Positions 47,480 to 59,711 of a stretch of DNA of 64,000 bases are shown one piece after another. The notes beneath the pieces were generated by a model that saw only the letters and a program-made list of their open reading frames with translations, searched no databases and was not told the DNA's origin. The position numbers were made by a program, and so were the translations under genes. The DNA is taken from positions 8,465,395 to 8,529,394 of the forward strand of contig NC_063285.1 in assembly GCF_910591885.1 (NCBI RefSeq), read 5' to 3'. Origin of the DNA: Bombus terrestris. Lineage: Eukaryota; Arthropoda; Insecta; Hymenoptera; Apidae. Every line of letters starts with the position of its first letter. Position 1 is the first letter of the stretch.

Positions 47480-48605
47480 TATAAGGGAACGTATGCGAGC
47501 AGACGAGTTCATGATTATGCTTCTCCAATTCACATTGGATACTACCAGTTCAACGCGATATCGCATTTCCTCCTACAATCGTATATTCTATTGCTGAAAA
47601 TGGAATTTCCTATAAGTGAGAGACGTATGTGAGCTGCTAGTTGTACTTACGTATTTAGACCCCAGAGTGTACTAAGTTGCACTTTTCAAACTTTAAAGGT
47701 GGGCGACCCAAACTTGTAAAAGTGTTGCAATAAGATATGGACTTAATATAATTTGTAGGTTATTATGTACGTATCATGTGTGTATTCCTTATTGGAATTT
47801 AGGTTCTCAACTATTACAATTTCTCAGCTATATGTTCTAGCGCTGGGTGATTTAAATTTATTGCATCGTTTCCTTACTTCCTATTTACTTTTCTATGCTT
47901 TAAAATTACTTAAGTTAAATTTACATTTACATTCACACGGACATTTACATTTGCATCTACATTTACACCTAGCTTATACACCTGTATAGTGAATACGTGT
48001 ATAAACTTATTCACTAGGTTGCTTAAGTTACTATACTTAGTACTTTTGCTAGGAACATCATACAATATAACATACATATGTTATAAAATGTAGAACATTA
48101 TAAAAGCTGAACGATTCGGAACGAAAAAGTTTTTGTCTTCGGGAAAGGTGACAAATTTGATACGAGAAACATGTAGAGTGTTGTATTTTAGAAAAAGTGG
48201 GCTTGATACATCCTAGCGCTGGGGTCCAGATACGCGTTGTTTTCGATTAGCAGCGTTCGTATTAGCAGGTGTATTCTGCGCTCCTTTGTTCACTAGTCCT
48301 CGTCAGTTGATGTGTGTGCAAAATTCCAGTTTTGCATATTGAGGTTAGATTATTTTAATCAACGTTTAATATGTCCCACTTACCATTCTGAAATTGTAGA
48401 AAATTTATCTTTTATCATTTCTTTTGTGGTTCCATTGCTATTCTTTTCTTCTTTCTTTTAATTTAAAATATATAGTCACCATTTCAGCCAGTCTAATATA
48501 ACGTTGCTGAATAGATAAAAAAAAGGGTAACTTCAAATATTTCAACATACTTTAAAAAACAAGAAAAATGTTACATACGACGTTTTATCTGAAAACGGCA
48601 GTATA
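47480..48605. other. No gene seen; short (ACATTT)n
   Basis: A short run of TTTACATTTACATT-like hexamers at 47922-47972 resembles the 24-kb satellite in miniature. Otherwise nothing is supported. Confidence 0.5.
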
Positions 48606-49225
48606 CAGGGCGACCATCAAATAATGCCAGCCACCCGAATAACTCTTTCAATTCTTGAAATACAAAGAAACGTTCGAAACAAGAGTTGTTTGGTCCCGAT
48701 GGGGCTATTATGTGATGGAAAAATTTTTTTTCGGGTGGATTTCAGGTTTAGAAGGTCACCTTTACTTTGTTTAAATGAAACTAGAAACTTGAATGAAAAG
48801 TGGATCCTCGGCTTTATCGACAAGAGAGACATCCACGATGTGCAACGTATGTTGTCCGTTCAAAGATCTCTTTCGCCAATAAAGCCGAGAATACACTTTT
48901 CCGAAGCATTTGCAACGAATTTTTATTTTTCACTTTTATTTTTTTCGCGTCATCGCGTCCGTGACCTTGAGTGATCTTAAGTAACCGTGATATTTGAATT
49001 CACATTGAGAAGAGCTACACGATCGTAGATGCTCAAAGATACATGGTTCCGTTTAAGAAAATGAAGGTGACCTTCAAAAACTGTAAACACGACCACGCAA
49101 GAAAAGATTTTTTCCACCGCGAAACAGTCTCCTCGGAACCAGACAACTTCCGTTTCAAACATTTCTCTATGTCTAAAAAAATTGCACGAGTTATCTAGCT
49201 GACCTCCTTTTGGTGACTCACCCTG
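48606..49225. mobile_element. Long-TIR element, CAGGGCG/CACCCTG ends
   Basis: TA flanks both ends. The arms pair over about 180 bp with moderate divergence (for example GGTCACC..GAAGGTCACCTT on the left against AAGGTGACCTTC on the right). A second, inner inverted repeat pairs CCTCGGCTTTATCG (48808 region) with AATAAAGCCGAGAATAC (48880 region). The frames on both strands are due to the palindromic structure. Confidence 0.8.
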
Positions 49226-50536
49226 TATATGACAAATGTGTATGTTTGAAGTCTGGGCACATATTTCGTATTAAAGGCAGATTACTTCCAACGTGAAACA
49301 TATTTTTATGCGTTCATTATTTTATACTTTGTTGTCTATCAAAAGAGATTGTGTACACGGCGACATTTACCTCGAGGCATGCCTGCAGACTAGATTTCAT
49401 GCGTGGCGAACAGAATTTCATGAGATCCACTTATAAGAGTAGTATGGAGTATAGTATAGTACATTTTCCAAGCATGAAATAACATTTCTATGGAAAAAAA
49501 TTTGCAATTTGTTTAGATATAGCAGTTCTCTCTTGCAGGTCTGTATTGAACAACAGAGAATACCATATATAAAAAGGAAACGGTCTCAAAGAATTGGCTG
49601 ATTGAGGTTAAGTTGGAGTTAGGTTATAAGTAATATTATACTGCATTTAATATGAAACATTTGATCTTGTAAGCCCGCCAAAAAGAGAAACGTACTTTTT
49701 TTTAAATGAAACTAACGTTAAAACGCGACAAAATTGATAGATGTTCAAATACGACGAGTTAAAGAAATGATATCTAACATGGAACACTTAGAAAACTATA
49801 GAAATATCAAAAAATTGTATTTTTATTATGAAAAATGGATATTCATATTATAAAGAAGACAAGAAAACAAATACATTATATTACATTAATTTTCTTTGTC
49901 TTCTACGCGTTGAACATGTGAATGATGCATCTGAGGCACATCTTCGTGATACCAATGAAAACATCGAACTCAACCAATTTTTCACTACTGTCTATTTCGT
50001 AGTTGCCGGCACGAAATAGATATAATTCTATATGATCATTATCAGTAACAGTATCATGTTCCATAGTGATTACATACGTATTTCGACAGAAAAATAATAA
50101 TTACACTAAAAAGAAAATTAGTTTAACGGTAAAGTTGAACACACAAAACAAACATGTTTAATGATAAATCATGCAAGACTAATATATTTTAGCTTGCTTT
50201 TACTAAAAAATGTTCACTGTTTAACTCGCCTCACAAAAGCTTTTATGCGCCTTCAAACACAACAATCAACTACATTCAACCGTGCTCTGAATACACTTGT
50301 CTTTTGCTTTTAACGAAATATTTTACATTGTAGTTTGATTATGACGTAGATTAATTTTGTTAGTTACTTGCCGAGATATTGCGGTGCTTCATATTATTAT
50401 TATTTATTGGTACCTCGAAACGATTTTACATCCCAATATTTGCATTGGTAGTAGAAAGGAGCTTACATAACCTTAAAATAATTTCATTCGTCGCTTTATA
50501 ATATGTGGTTGAATCGTGGTTGAATAAAGGAAAATA
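49226..50536. other. No gene seen
   Basis: Short frames only, with no repeat structure I can support. Confidence 0.5.
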
Positions 50537-50720
50537 TAAGGTGACTGTTAAAATACTTATGGTCTCCTTGATATCTCAGAAAATACAAAATATCGAAAAA
50601 TCAAAGTGTATTCGTCTGATCAGGCTCTTTGAATATAACAAATTTCGCTTCAAGCATTTCTTTCATAAAATCACTAAATAACGAATTATTTCAGGCGGTA
50701 GTTTTTATTGACTCGCCTTG
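50537..50720. mobile_element. Small inverted-repeat element (AAGGTG/CGCCTTG ends)
   Basis: The left TATAAGGTGACTGTTAAAAT and reversed right TACAAGGCGAGTCAATAAAA pair imperfectly and are 184 bp apart. This is a further variant of the CAGGGTG group. Confidence 0.5.
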
Positions 50721-51184
50721 TATATTATTAATGTATGATATTTTTTAAAATTCTTCCCAACATAAAAATATGGATTTCTGTTGCATATACACACACACAC
50801 ACATATATATATATAAATTTTCACAAAAGTATAAGTTGTTTTTCTTCACCTCAAAAACAATTTTCATCCCTACTTTAATGATTTGCGTATAAAAAAGATA
50901 CAAAGATGTATGACGATCCGTGCAATCCACGGTATCCATGAGCCACCGTAATTCAAAACGACTTGAGGTTTTTGTAGCTTTTACGTTACCTTCGACATGA
51001 CATATATCCGATACGGTAAAGTTACAATATCACGTTACAGGTGATATACATACGTCCGTTAAGAAAAGGTTAACAAAGTGCAGCCAGCAGCTTAACTAAA
51101 CAAATAATCACAGATTTCGTATAAATAATTTTCTATCGCTATTAACGTTGAAGTGTTTGATTAAAAATAAACTTAATAGAAATA

Positions 51185-51514
51185 CAGCGGAACAAATACA
51201 TCGTTTGTTCAAATCGATCGTCGGTTATTTTGGATAACAGAGGCTCTTTCGTTACCACCGGCAGCTGCTGCAATGAGTTTCGATAATAGAGGTTGACGTT
51301 CGAATAATTGAGATTGAACGACCATTTCGACGCAAACTGTGTTAAATTATGCGTCAGCTTAGACAAAACACGCGGACGTGTACGACTTTAGAGTACGCGT
51401 CCGCATAACAGAAGTACGTTACGAGTAATAGAGGCTCAGTTACGAGCGTATATAACTGATAGCGAGCAAAAACTGGTTTGTATAAACAGGATTTGGATGA
51501 ACGAAGTTCTACTG
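51185..51514. mobile_element. pogo-like MITE with internal hairpin
   Basis: The left CAGCGGAAC and right GTTCTACTG (reversed CAGTAGAAC) sit inside TA. At 51371-51404, GCGGACGTGTAC and GTACGCGTCCGC form a near-perfect stem. TAATAGAGG(T/C)T occurs twice. The terminal pattern resembles pogo/Tigger ends; no transposase. Confidence 0.5.
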
Positions 51515-53101
51515 TATTTTTCATAATTAAATGCAATCCGATCAATTTCTGAAGGCGAGTGTCATTTCTTGCAACGAGAAGTATTTATTAATGTGATTTC
51601 GTTCCCTGTTATATGGGTAAGGTTGTTGAGATAAATGTCAGGTTGGTATGATTACTAGTTCCTACTGCAGGGTTGGTACGCCTACTTGCGATTCTCCTCT
51701 GTTTTTCCCTATTCGTCGCGTTTTATTTATCTGAGCATCTGGTGTGTCGTAAATGGCTATACAAGGTGGTGAAATACAGAACATACAAAACTAATCTGTG
51801 TGAATGAATTAAATATCAAACTCCAAACCTATTTAATAACAAAGGCCTCGTCTCCGTTGAATAACAACGAGTAACTATTTGTCGCTAGTTGTCTGCTGCA
51901 TGTTCCAAAACATTTTGAATAAACAGCAACTTGTAGAAATATTTTGCCCCTGCTGAAAATGAAGCAACGATGTGGCGACATTTTACGGATATATCTACAA
52001 TAACAATAACAAAAAAGCTTGTCAACGATTATTCAAACAATTATTCGTTTTCGTCCAAAAATTTTAACCCTAAAACTGTAAAGGTGAGCATTTCGACCGT
52101 GCGGAGAATCTTTTGCAAGCTAACAGGTAGAAATCCTTTCCTGCCAACTTAAAGGGAATTATTGGGCAAAAGGTTTATGATAACTTCGGTCTAAAATGTT
52201 TGAAGACGCGAATATGTGAAATTTTTTAGATTTTTTTGACAAGTATTGCTTACTGAAAAATACACGGATAAGAAAGAACCATGCCTACAGTTTGAGGGTA
52301 CCGTAAAAACGTTTACAGTCTAAGAGTTAAATATGTGTTATCTGAATTGTCATGGTGCTGAAAGTAACATCTAGCAAACCGACAAAATGTGATATTAAGA
52401 GGTAATTTTGCAAAAAAGAAAATTTTTTGAAATATGTTGTCAGGGTCTTTATTTTGATTAATTTTTTTCTATAGAATACACCCTTGCACGATTTTACTTT
52501 GCAAGTTAAACACAAAAGTATGTTAGGTAAAATGTATCGTATTTCTAGCGTTTGGAATAGATTTGATTTAATTTGAATTAGGTTTAGATCAGCTTTACTT
52601 TAGGGAATTACGGTAGCCGGATTGGAAGTGTATCCTAACTTAAACCAAACCCGATACCCTAAACAGAAATCTAGTTAATTAATTATTTTCGCAATTAATT
52701 AGTCATGTAATTTGTACGTTGGGATGGAGAATGGCTCTATACGTCAAAGTGTAGCGCAATCTTAACCTACGTTTAATCTCCATTTCTCGCCGACATCTGG
52801 CAAACTAAAACAGAGTAGCGGTAATATGTACAGGAAAAAGTTACTCAAACGACATATTTCAAGCTCATTGAAATGGGTAAGGTGACTCTTTCTCTACATC
52901 ATTACTTATTAAAAGCCAAAATTGAAGGTTAGTCTATAAGTGACAACTTCCATACACACAAATCTTAGGCAACTCTTACATTAACACAGTTGTGTATATT
53001 GTATCGGCTACAAACGTAAAAATTTTAATAAATGTTGTTGATCATAATGTTCAACAAATGCCATTCATGATAATATAAAGTCATATATCAAAAGTATAGT
53101 A
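51515..53101. other. No gene seen
   Basis: AT-rich with short frames. Part of the weak dispersed block shared with 41.8 kb lies near 52838-52892. Confidence 0.45.
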
Positions 53102-53298
53102 GAGACCGTCCCAAAATTGAGTCGTGAGAAATCAACATAAGAGATAAGAAAGTTCTCTGCGCATGCGTGATATGTTATGAATGTCTCAGACGGACGCAGA
53201 GACACTCTTTCTGCCTATGATCTCTGCCTGCCTTTCAAGAACAAGAACTTCCTTGTCTTCCATGTTGGTTTTTTACGATCCAATTTTCGGACGGTCTC
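53102..53298. mobile_element. Palindromic MITE, copy 2
   Basis: The ends GAGACCGTCCCAAAATTG and CAATTTTCGGACGGTCTC pair at nearly every position, with AATCAACAT / ATGTTGGTT inside. Similarity to the other copies runs on into CTAGCGAGTGTC on the right. A plus-strand frame (53177-53368) crosses it but is not a gene. Confidence 0.8.
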
Positions 53299-55593
53299 CC
53301 CTAGCGAGTGTCCAGATTTGACGTTTATGTGCCTGTATTTTCATCCGATTATGGAACTAAGCAACTAAGTAACCGCTAGGGACCTCGGTGTATTGCTGAA
53401 ATATAGTCGTTAGTAGCTATGGTAGTCGATGCGACTTTGAATATAGCAAAGAAGGGAACAAACAAAAAGCTTATTTCAGCGCTGTCTCTGGTGGTTCAGA
53501 ATCCGCTTAAAGAATGTAGTCTACCAAAGACAGAGATAAGAAATGAGAAACGGGATAAAAAGATAAATAGGCCAAAATGGCAAGGAAAGAAACACAAAGA
53601 AAGAAAGCACTGCGAAGAAACATTTTCGTTGGGCAATATAGATAGTAGGTTAGCTCTTGTAAGCGACATTTCCTGAGAAAAAATTCTAAGAGAAAATCTT
53701 GAAACTGAAACTATAAACCAAATTAAATCATAAAAAGTTGCTCGATGTTGCTGTCAGTGGAGACGCAGCTTAAAATATTTGTAGCGTAAGTTGATTTCCT
53801 ACGATCTTTTTGAAATTTCGACGATACATTATTTAGTATACTATCTATACGTGATCCAATTTTTGGAGAGCCAGACCTTGCCAAAGTGGAAATATTTATC
53901 TTCAAAGTTAAAAGTTTCAACGCGTAATCCCTATAGTAAGCCAAAATGAGTTTCACTAATTTCGGAGAAAACATTTTTGCAAAGTCATTGAACGATTAAT
54001 ATATTGTGTAAAATGGTTAGAATACTTTTTGTTTGAAGGAAAAAAAGCTCCTATCTCACCTTTTTTGAATGAAAGTAATGTCAAATATGTAATATTGAAA
54101 ATTTCGGTATCTCAATTGCCGAATATTATAATATCACTGCTTGGCATTGATAGTGGCACAATTAAAAAAAGTGTAAATTTCAGAGAAGAGGCCTTTTAAA
54201 ATTTTCAAAGAATCCTTCGCCATGAATTTTGCCGTCTGATGCAAAACTGATGGAACTATAAATATACTGTTTTACATAATAAGAATAGTAACATAATGTA
54301 GCCTTTACAAAAGCAAATTTGATATTTTTTAAGTTACGCCACTATCAATGCTAAGATACTATCGATACCAATTTCTGAATTGTTTATTAATACGCGTAGA
54401 AAATACAGACAGCCAAGGGATTTATTTGTACAGGGAGAATCTCAGACATGCGTAATATGATTTTTGAGTGTCAGCATATTTTACTTTTAAGAGATATCTA
54501 TAAGCTATAAATACCTTAGGACACGTACACTACTTCTGACACAATATTTGGAAGAGATATATAGGGAAATTGAAGCATGGCTTTTTATAGTATGGATACA
54601 AATGCGCCTAATACTTATAGAAAATCTTTTAATTTTAATTTGCAGTTAGTTTTTTGGCAATACTATATGTACTATTGGGATTGTAGATTTTGATAACACG
54701 ACCTAGTCCGCACATCACTTAGTTGGCAACCCAATATATAGTACGTAGATCTACGTCTGTTAGGTCGTATGATTGCCAGAGTTGCCAGATGATTCCCTTT
54801 TGGCGATATAATGTCGCATTATGCCACTGCCACTCTACAGTTACGTCGCGGGACATGAATTTCGTCTTACGTTTCTCCGCGTCGCTTCAACAATGTTGTC
54901 ACCCGCTTCCATTTGTCCACAGTATGAATCGAAACGTCACTGGTCCACTAACTATACTACTTTCGACATTATCTGAGAAATCTCCTTTAATTCTCTCAAT
55001 CATAAGTTACACCGTTGAACTTAGAAGTGAGAGAGTTGAACAAGGGTAATCACGGCTACCACAAACGTCGCATTTACAAAATATAGGTTAGTTTACGATA
55101 CGGTTAGAACACGTATTCTTCTCGCAAAAAGTTCACTGAAGTATATTTGTCATTACGTGTATTTAGCCGTGAGTTGATACCTTTTAATACTTTTCTAGAC
55201 ATGAGTTTTAAACTTTAAAAACAATCTCGCCACTAAGATTCGAAAAAGATCGTGCCGCACGCGACTGAAAATTACGTTCGTTGTGATAAACAATCGTCGA
55301 TCATACATGCTTCGCTGTGTGTTAGATGCTTCGAGTTGGTAAATATTGTCAGTTTTTGTGTCAATTGACGTTACTACAAAATTGCTGTAGTTTCGTTGTA
55401 TATAGAATTACGTTACCAGATTAGATTAGGTTTTAGGTTAAGTATTCTAATACTTTCTGGGTGGGACATTTGCCGTGGCTGTGACCATGTTCCATGTTCT
55501 ATTCATAAGTTTTCCAACTGTGTATCATACGAACCAGCAGGTATGAACAGTATTACATAAACAGCTCGCGATAGTCTATATACTGAATCCTAG
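53299..55593. other. No gene seen
   Basis: Frames of 85-108 codons (53419-53676 +, 53974-53723 -, 54723-55049 +) have no recognisable motif or conserved partner in the window. Confidence 0.4.
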
Positions 55594-55830
55594 GGAAAAC
55601 CATCTGGAAATTGAGTCGTGACTAGTGAAAAATCAACATGCAAGGCAAAACGGTTCTCGTTTTACGCATGCGTAACACGCTGTGAATATCTCAGACAAAG
55701 ACGAAGACGCTCTACTCATTTCCGTCTGTTTCACAAGAAGGCTGGCTATGTTGACCTTGCATGTTGATTTTTCGCGACTAAACACGACTTCATTTTCGGA
55801 CGGTTTTTCCTAGCGAGTGTCGAGACTTGT
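55594..55830. mobile_element. Palindromic MITE, copy 3
   Basis: Same layout as copy 2: left AAACCATCTGGAAATTGAGT with AATCAACATGCA, right TGCATGTTGATTTTTCGCGA with ATTTTCGGACGGTTT, and CTAGCGAGTGTCGAGACTTG following. The centre keeps ACGCATGCGTAA, a perfect palindrome. Confidence 0.75.
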
Positions 55831-56307
55831 TTTACATGAAGTATATAGCGTATCGTAAAGTATACACAAGTATACGTAAACTATAACGTGGGCGTGGGTG
55901 TAAATGCATTATATTGCAGCCAATTTGTTTTCGACGTAAGCAGGTGACGCAAATCTGAAAAGTCTTAAAATATTATAATATAAATTCACGTGCAATAGAA
56001 TTAAATTTTGTTTATTCCATATTTACTGTACTTTTCTATCGCTATTTTAACAAATCCTGGCATTTCTGTTATTATCGTCTTTATTGTATTTACTATTACT
56101 TGCTTTAATCCTTAACACTGATGGCCGCACATTTTAGCGTAGATGCTACTGTCAATTGCCGGAATTTTTCGCCCATTTTGTCTATTATTGTACAATGATG
56201 ATACACTATTTGAGGAATTTGCATTGAATCCATCATTACTATTTCTTAATCATTAGAGTTTTTATCACATTATCTCGCTCTATTTCGTACACTTATGGGT
56301 TATATGA

Positions 56308-57124
56308 ATTTATTTATTTATTTCCTGATTGTCCCATGCGGTTACAGAAATCGGGATTACAATTATTTTCTGACCATTCACTTCACAATGTGTTAACATA
56401 TTGAACGCCACGTGAGTTACATTTAACTCGCACCGTGTTTGGCCAAGAGGCTGTATGAGTTGAGTGTAAGTCCAACCCTGGTCTATGAACACCACGATCT
56501 GCGAGTTGGATACGCCTGACATCTATGAACCGTATAATGTAAGTGCACATATTTATCCAACATTTGCTGAGGATTGTTTAATTCTTTTTCAAAACTAGCG
56601 AATCTTTTCGCCACGATAAAACATAGAAGAATTTTGAAAATAATATAAAACGGAGTTTTTTCCATGTTTAGACAGAAAGCAAAGCTCATACGTGTTAGTC
56701 TGACGATATAAACCTTTCGACTGAATTTTGTTTCACTCTCCACGCGGTCAGTTATGGCGTCCCCTGTTCTCTCCGTACATTGCATAGGAGGTAACGGCAG
56801 ATAAGCAATTTCGTATGGTTTACATATACTACGTAAGAGCATAGTTTTTTCACGTGTCGCTGACGTCCACGGCAACAGGTTGTAATGCGACGATGGTGAT
56901 TCGAGGTATCTTTGAAATGTGAGCCAACTCTGACGATGCAAAAAACGTTGGTTAACTGCAGTTGTGGCGCAGACACCGGTTATATGGTCTGGACATCCCG
57001 TTTGTTTTGTGTAACTCACGGATGCAAATGAAGAAGAAGAAAAAAATAAAATGAAATGATTTATATTCAAATATTCTGGAAAATTTAGATTCTGAGGATC
57101 TAATGGATATTCAAGAGAAACCAA
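56308..57124 (-). CDS. Unrecognised open frames; possible small secreted protein
   Basis: The longest ATG frame of the window, 57124-56483 (213 codons), is on the minus strand. I do not recognise it. Its last 60 residues, from Met at 56665, look self-contained: MEKTPFYIIFKILLCFIVAK resembles a signal peptide, with a basic/hydrophobic start and cleavage perhaps after FA near residue 23, followed by a polar stretch with two Cys. A second frame, 56522-56308, overlaps the end and reads SNSQIVVFIDQGWTYTQLIQ and on to RCELNVTHV (an N-glycosylation motif) and HCEVNGQ. The two could be one protein joined by a frameshift or a short splice, but that is inference. No poly-A signal or promoter was identified with confidence. 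A chance frame in locally GC-richer DNA cannot be excluded. Confidence 0.25.
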
Positions 57125-57663
57125 GGATAGAAATATGTGCGTTCTACCTTGGCGTTCGATATGTTAAAAGCTACCGTCGTAAGGGGCACGTTTATGCTGT
57201 CATTGGTGAGACTCTAGGTTGATGTATTTTTGTTATTTCAGTAATTGATAGAGTCACACAAATGAAATTACACATTTTATTATTATTCGGCATCAGGAAA
57301 AACATTGAAAAGTTGCAGATTGTGATAACAACAAATAACATCGCAATGGTGTTGTTAGGGGAGTATGACATTGTGTTGAAACACAATTTGCGTGAAGTGA
57401 AATTTTGTTCATAATATTCTTTAACGATTAATAAATGATATGATAATGATGATATCATAGGGGCTAGAAAATGATATAAATTTGTAGAGAAACAACTTTT
57501 CGGGAAGTTAATTTTCTGCGAAAATTTGGTATTGTAATTGTTTTAACCTGTGGTAACAATGTTTCTCTACTTTTTATTGCAACTCAGTTCTTTTGCCAAG
57601 TGCTCAAATGTCCAACGTCCTACGATAGACACATAACTCTCTCGCTAATCTGCCTTCTAACAC
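57125..57663. other. No gene seen
   Basis: Short frames only. Confidence 0.5.
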
Positions 57664-57795
57664 GCTATTCATATTCTCCTACCATTTGTCATTTCCTATC
57701 GTGTTCCACACCCAAATCTCTGTCCCCTAATAAGCTATTCATATTCTCCTTCCATTTGTCATTTCCTATCATGTTCCGCACCTAAATCCTGCCCC
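57664..57795. repeat. 70-bp tandem duplication
   Basis: GCTATTCATATTCTCCT followed by CCATTTGTCATTTCCTATC begins at 57664 and 57734. Differences are few; the second unit is cut after about 60 bp. Confidence 0.9.
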
Positions 57796-58099
57796 CACAT
57801 CCTCTTTGCACACTTTTCACCCCTGCATTCCATTGCAGACCCAACACATGATATAACTTAAACGTGACATTTCAAAAATTATTTATGGATCCCGTATCTT
57901 TTCTACTACTGAATCAAATAAATTTGTTAACATCTTGGGTTAGGTTGAATCACATTCTGCTCGTGCCTCGGGCCACCTAAATCCTTTGATGTCATAACCC
58001 CTTTGAAAAAAAGGGGGCACACATTCGCTGTCGCTTTCATCGTTATTTTTTTTTTTTTTTTTTTTTTTCTTAACACGACGGCGCAAAATATTCGGCTAA

Positions 58100-58400
58100 T
58101 TGTGCACAAAAAAGGTCTCATTTTCGATTTTATTAAATTTTTTATTGAATACGTTGCAGAGGGGAGGGTCCTGAGTAGTATTCACTTTGTTTGAACCGTA
58201 GGACGATCGTGATTCAAAAGTTAGGTTACCAACCTCCAACGAATCAAACCTAACCTAACTATATCTTACCAATATTAGGATCGTTATTTTACGCAAATGC
58301 ATATGGAATTTCATTTGTAACTTATATTGCAGTAAATGTAGTATAACAATTACAATTTTCTTTTTGTCATAAGTTTTGTTACCGTTCCACCAGAGTGTAT
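58100..58400. repeat. Dispersed repeat, copy 2 (partner at 13.4 kb)
   Basis: Same order of blocks as 13440-13790, including GTAGGACGATCGTGATTCAA, AAGTTAGGTTA, CCTAACCTAAC, GGAATTTCAT, CAGTAAATGTA and TTCTTTTTGTCAT. A poly-T run at 58047-58068 lies just before it. Confidence 0.6.
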
Positions 58401-59248
58401 TTTCCTCAAGACTTGCTTGAAACCTATTCTTTCTACGATATGGACTGATCGTATTTATTTTTGTAACAATATCCTCCTAAATAATCAATACTGACAAAAA
58501 GTGTAGAATGCGGGTCGACTTATTTTTGTCCTAGACTCGTCAGAAAGAATTTTATCAAAATCGATGACCCAACGACTGTGACCTCTCCTTGTAAGATATA
58601 TCAGAATATATACATAACAATGCTAAACACAATGTGAGTGAGCCCGCAGTGAACCGCACTGAAATGTGAACAGAATCCCATTACAACGTTTCTTCCAGGA
58701 TTAATATCCTTTAATATCCTTCATCAATATCTATCTATGCTGTTCTCAATGTATCATCGATGTCATTAACCCTGCCCATATGTGAATCGAATATAATGAA
58801 TGTACAAAATTGTTCATAATACGTTGATTACTACTATATATCAATTTCCTGTTATGTATAGGTCTACAATAATGATATATTATATTGTTATCTTTATCTT
58901 GGACAAGGCCGATGCCATTTGCGTAAATAAATGATTAAGGTGACAGGTCACCGAACTTCCTGGTTTTCTCAAAATACTCCGGCTGAAGGTAAATTATAGA
59001 TTTAATTAAATCATTAGTTTGTACTGATCCGCTCGATGCCTAACAATTCGTTATAACCTTTAAAATAGACAAATGATTTCTCTGCATTTTAGCTACATTA
59101 TACAGAAGAAATGAATTAATGTATTTCTTTTAATTAGACGAAGTTAATATAGATAATGCAGTACGATGACGTAAAAATTTGAGCTTAAATAAACGCGAAC
59201 TTTCCATCTGACTTGTAAAGCTTCAGCTTTGACTGAGCCGATGCAATA
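58401..59248. other. No gene seen
   Basis: AT-rich; nothing is supported. Confidence 0.5.
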
Positions 59249-59394
59249 TTTTAGAATTTTTATCTTCTTATTCTGTTCAACAAGAAACCCTCGAACGTTC
59301 CAAGAAAAAATATTCAGAAAATTTTAGAATTTTTATCTTCTTATTCTGTTCAACAAGAAACCCTCGAACGTTCCAAGAAAAAATATTCAGAAAA
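59249..59394. repeat. Perfect 73-bp tandem duplication
   Basis: 59249-59321 and 59322-59394 appear identical, beginning TTTTAGAATTTTTATCTTC and ending in ATTCAGAAAA. Either a very recent duplication or an assembly effect. Confidence 0.95.
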
Positions 59395-59711
59395 TTCAAA
59401 TGCTACTGTGATAAGGAAATTTCAAATTTCTGAGCGATAACGATCGCATTACAACGGAAATGTGGCGATCTAATTGATGTGTCTTATGCAACAAACTTGG
59501 AACATTTACAACGTGACGGGTACAGTTCAACAACGATGCTCATAAAAGCAAAGTATCATTGCAAAAGCACAATAAATGTGCTTATATCGTATAACTGTAG
59601 GAAGGTATGTTTACGATTTTTTAACAATCCTAAAAAACTGGATGAAAATGTTCCGATATTTCCTTTAACAAAAATTTCTTAATTATTATTTTCTAAGCAG
59701 TAACAAATGTA

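Noticed and set aside
48617..48974. Opposed frames of 116 and 71 codons
   Set aside because: They lie within a long-TIR element whose palindromic structure mirrors codons on both strands.
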